Shown here: in pieces, positions 6,418 through 8,763 of the stretch
Position numbering within the stretch: position 1 is the stretch's first letter
How the letters are laid out: each line of letters begins with the position of its first letter
Assembly: GCA_902772085.1 (NCBI GenBank)
Contig: CACXZL010000051.1
Span: forward strand, 1 to 8,763
DNA from: an uncultured Coriobacteriaceae bacterium
Lineage (GTDB): Bacteria; Actinomycetota; Coriobacteriia; Coriobacteriales; Atopobiaceae
Length of the DNA stretch: 8,763 nt
Direction: 5' to 3'
Notes under the pieces: generated by a model
Seen by the model: the letters and a program-made list of their open reading frames with translations, nothing else
Told to the model about the DNA's origin: nothing
Database searches by the model: none
Translations under genes and position numbers: made by a program

Positions 6418-8228
6418 GCTCGATCATCGCCCTTTCGATTGATGGCGCTTTCGCCCAAAAGGGCGTAAGCAATGCACAGGATTGCACCTAAGAATACCGC
6501 AACCCCCATCGCCATACCGTCTACAGAGAAGACAATGCTGGCTTTTTCCATGTGAGCGCACAAGACATATGACAAACAGGCAAGTGCTGCCGCTGCCACT
6601 TGACCTATGACCACCATCGGGAGGCTGTTTTTCCGACTAAAGAAGGAGCCGACGAAACCGCTGATGCCACATCCCAAGGTCAGAATCCATGTACGTGGCT
6701 GTAAGGCATACACGGATAGGCCTTGCGTGATGGCATTGGCATAGAAGCCCGATTGAATCGAGCAGGTCATTGCGAGATAAAACAGGTGGCCACCGCTGGC
6801 AGTCAAGAAGGCAGAGCCTGGAGAAAGCGCAATGCCGCACAGACCCACTCCGGCCAAGGGAGACATCATGCAAGAGGGGAGCAACAAAGACGCGCCCGAT
6901 AAATCAAAGTTACGACCACATACAAGCCACCACGTCATGCCAGCTACGCCTATGGCAAGGGCGAGTGGAAAGGCATGACTTGCCACCTGCGCCAGAATTG
7001 CCCCTGCCAATGCGATAATTCCCAGCATTCCCCCCAAAGGTGGCCATACGGCACAGGCTGCCCCTACGCCACCTATGCCAAATGCAGCAGCCTGCGCAGA
7101 ATCGGGAAAGATGTAGGGCAGTGTCCTATAGGCAATGAACGCCGCCGTTCCAGCCGAAAGAGCTCTCACTACAGTCGCACCCAACCAGGGAAACCGAATG
7201 CTCAGAGGCACGCGCAGCCGTTTCCAGTCTTCTCGGGCATCAGGCTCCTCGTTCTCCTCGGTCTGGGTAAGCAAATCCCTCAGAGACTCCCTGCCCTCTT
7301 GCACGTCACCCAAGGCCGCCACGATGTCGCGCGCGAACTCATCGATCGACGACATGCGTACCGCTGGACTTGGGTCAAGCGCACGCAGAAGCGTCTCTTC
7401 CACAATGCCCGCCAGCTCGGGCTCCACGCGCGAGAGAGCGGGTGAGGGCCCTCGTTGTATAAGGCTCAACGACTGCTCAGGGGTCTCAGCCGCAAACGGA
7501 CAGCTGCCAGTAAGGGCTTCCCATACCACCACCGCCAACGAAAAAACATCCGTACGCTCGTCTACCTGCCCGCCTTCTATCTGCTCGGGGGGCATATAGC
7601 CAACGGTTCCCCCTCGAGCTCCCCCATAACCAGCGGCTGATGCCAGCGAGGCCATACCGAAATCCGTAAGCTTCACTCTACCGCTGCGGTCGATCATGAT
7701 ATTTGCTGGCTTAATATCCAAGTGTAAGACGCCGTTTTCGTGCGCATACGACAAAGCGGAGGCAAGAGACGACACCACATGTGCGCACTCGTCAAAGGAA
7801 AGCACGCCGTCTTCGACCCTCGAAAGCAGCTCTGCCAAATCGAGTCCGTCAACGTACTCCATGATGAGGTAGGAATCCACGCCATCGTCTTCGAAGTCGT
7901 GCACCACCACTATATGCTCGTTTGAAAGCCAGCAAGAGGCGCGAGCCTCATTCAGCGCCTCTTCTATAGTGGACGCTTGCAGAGGTGATGTCTCATCCAT
8001 TTGCAGTGGCATACGCTTTATAGCGACCCTGCGATGCAGGAGTGAGTCCCAGCATACGCTCACCGAGCCAAAGCCGCCGGTATTGTTTGTATCCAGCACT
8101 CTATAGCGACCAAGCAAAACCTGAGTAGGCAGAGGCACAGCATTTGCTACGTTTTGTGAGATGTGTGTAGTTCGTTGCACGGTACGTTCCTCTTCATCTG
8201 AGAGGCTCATTGTAACGCTTTTACCCAT
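6414..8228 (-). CDS. Polytopic membrane Ser/Thr protein kinase (non-RD)
   Basis: A 604-residue protein with an N-terminal kinase domain (about 40-305) and a C-terminal membrane domain. Kinase motifs are the glycine loop GGFGSV at 51-56, Lys71 (VAIK), Glu94 of helix C, catalytic loop HLDIKPAN at 169-176, DFG at 189-191 and PPE at 213-215. Leu170 replaces the Arg of the usual HRD, making it a non-RD kinase; Asp171, Lys173 and Asn176 are kept, so activity is likely. After a charged linker (about 310-345), roughly eight or nine hydrophobic segments fill 347-590, with no PASTA or other outer domain. It heads the operon and its stop overlaps the fhaA start by four bases, so FhaA/FhaB are its likely phospho-readers. 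No clear Shine-Dalgarno precedes the ATG at 8228; an ATG at 8210 is an alternative, with no better site. It does not match the standard pknA or pknB layout, so no symbol is given. Confidence 0.92.
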   Translation of the reverse strand: MGKSVTMSLSDEEERTVQRTTHISQNVANAVPLPTQVLLGRYRVLDTNNTGGFGSVSVCWDSLLHRRVAIKRMPLQMDETSPLQASTIEEALNEARASCWLSNEHIVVVHDFEDDGVDSYLIMEYVDGLDLAELLSRVEDGVLSFDECAHVVSSLASALSYAHENGVLHLDIKPANIMIDRSGRVKLTDFGMASLASAAGYGGARGGTVGYMPPEQIEGGQVDERTDVFSLAVVVWEALTGSCPFAAETPEQSLSLIQRGPSPALSRVEPELAGIVEETLLRALDPSPAVRMSSIDEFARDIVAALGDVQEGRESLRDLLTQTEENEEPDAREDWKRLRVPLSIRFPWLGATVVRALSAGTAAFIAYRTLPYIFPDSAQAAAFGIGGVGAACAVWPPLGGMLGIIALAGAILAQVASHAFPLALAIGVAGMTWWLVCGRNFDLSGASLLLPSCMMSPLAGVGLCGIALSPGSAFLTASGGHLFYLAMTCSIQSGFYANAITQGLSVYALQPRTWILTLGCGISGFVGSFFSRKNSLPMVVIGQVAAAALACLSYVLCAHMEKASIVFSVDGMAMGVAVFLGAILCIAYALLGESAINRKGDDRA

Positions 8229-8251
8229 AGCGCGTAAACCATAGGTGAATC

Positions 8252-8281
8252 AGTAAACGTGCTGCCCAAAATTTTTTCCAA
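8252..8281 (-). promoter_or_regulatory. Possible promoter of the kinase-fhaA-fhaB-pstP-rodA operon
   Basis: On the minus strand TTGGAA (8276-8281) and TTTACT (8252-8257) are separated by 18 bases; each matches four of six consensus positions. Transcription would begin near 8245, leaving a leader of less than 20 bases before the ATG at 8228. The match is weak, and its placement in the divergent gap is the main support. Confidence 0.35.
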
Positions 8282-8299
8282 AAAAGTTGAGAAAGAGAC

Positions 8300-8328
8300 T
8301 AGACAACCGGCGTGCTGTATGGTTAAAT
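8300..8328 (+). promoter_or_regulatory. Likely promoter of tRNA-Asp
   Basis: TAGACA (8300-8305, five of six matches to the -35 consensus) and TTAAAT (8323-8328, four of six) are 17 bases apart. Transcription would start near 8335, a few bases before the mature tRNA at 8341. Position, spacing and strand all fit a tRNA promoter. Confidence 0.55.
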
Positions 8329-8340
8329 AATCCTCGCAAC

Positions 8341-8417
<77 letters not shown>

Positions 8418-8428
8418 TTGTTTATCAT

Positions 8429-8456
8429 AGAACCCCGACTCAGGGGTTCTTTTTTT
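8429..8456 (+). terminator. Intrinsic terminator after tRNA-Asp
   Basis: A perfect eight-base-pair stem, AGAACCCC (8429-8436) with GGGGTTCT (8443-8450), closes a six-base loop GACTCA and runs into a stretch of seven T residues (8450-8456). It begins 12 bases after the tRNA CCA and should end the tRNA transcript. Confidence 0.92.
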
Positions 8457-8479
8457 GTGAAGGGGTTGTTTGCGACACC

Positions 8480-8763
8480 ATGGGCCACGATACGCCACAA
8501 CCTCATACCGTTCAAATGCGTCCCGTTGCGGTATTTGACTACGATGGCACATGCATCAGTGGCCAATCTGGTCTGCTTATCGCGCGATGGCTTCTTCGGA
8601 AGAAGTACCTTTCCCTTCGTTCCGCCGCCGGTCTCGCATGGTGGGGATTCCGCTATAAATTTCACCTTCCCTATCGTGAGGAGCGCTCACGTGAGTTGAT
8701 CTTTCACGATTTGGCACCACTTGGCTCTGAGCAGATTCATTCCATCATGGTAGATTTCCATCG
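8480..8763 (+). CDS. HAD-superfamily phosphatase (HAD-IB like), N-terminal part (runs off the window)
   Basis: The first 94 codons of a gene that continues past the right edge. HAD motif I is clear: VAVFDYDGTCISGQSG, with nucleophile Asp20 and acid/base Asp22 when counted from the ATG at 8480. The Gly-Gln-Ser-Gly after the motif and the helical, basic and aromatic stretch that follows resemble HAD-IB hydrolases related to phosphoserine phosphatase, but the remaining motifs and the substrate-defining cap lie outside. Two starts are possible. The ATG at 8480 has GAAGGGG about 14 bases upstream, rather far. The ATG at 8516 puts motif I eight residues from the N-terminus, more typical of the family, but has no visible ribosome binding site. 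It follows the tRNA terminator by 23 bases and is probably not functionally linked to the kinase operon. The substrate cannot be told. Confidence 0.83.
   Translation, partial: MGHDTPQPHTVQMRPVAVFDYDGTCISGQSGLLIARWLLRKKYLSLRSAAGLAWWGFRYKFHLPYREERSRELIFHDLAPLGSEQIHSIMVDFH

Noticed and set aside
5446..6468. Long plus-strand open frame of 340 codons opposite fhaA
   Set aside because: It lies antisense to a gene with two recognised domains and tight overlaps on both sides, has no recognisable motif, and has an erratic composition rich in Arg, His, Cys and Leu typical of a shadow frame.

Overview
The window is a conserved actinobacterial cell-wall signalling locus. It reads almost entirely on the minus strand, with a tRNA-Asp gene and the start of an unrelated gene on the plus strand at the right-hand end. 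The gene order fhaA - fhaB - pstP - rodA - pbpA - Ser/Thr kinase is the hallmark Actinobacteria cluster known from Mycobacterium. Three features suggest Coriobacteriia: the roughly balanced GC content by eye, the fusion of rodA with pbpA into one gene, and an extra polytopic kinase at the head of the operon. That class assignment is an inference; genus cannot be given.

Layout, in the direction of transcription from the right. A polytopic Ser/Thr kinase (8228 to 6414) comes first. It is followed by fhaA (6417 to 5290), fhaB (5288 to 4875), the PP2C phosphatase pstP (4878 to 3517) and a single long gene coding for a RodA-type SEDS glycosyltransferase fused to a class B penicillin-binding transpeptidase (3515 to 657). 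After a 105-base gap comes the N-terminal half of a PknB-type kinase (551 to beyond base 1). Each of the first four junctions is either a 4-base ATGA overlap or a stop and start separated by one base, so the first five genes form a translationally coupled operon. The gap before the last kinase breaks that pattern and holds a short palindrome and a small hairpin.

To the right of the operon, diverging from it, are a likely promoter, a complete tRNA-Asp(GTC) with encoded CCA, an intrinsic terminator, and the first 94 codons of a HAD-superfamily phosphatase that leaves the window.

Together the genes make a phospho-signalling circuit around peptidoglycan synthesis. Two kinases add phosphates, PstP removes them, two FHA proteins read phosphothreonine, and the fused RodA-PBP polymerises and crosslinks glycan strands. 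The points most worth a second look are the SEDS-PBP fusion, a possible internal start that could also release the PBP on its own, and the non-RD, multi-membrane-span kinase.
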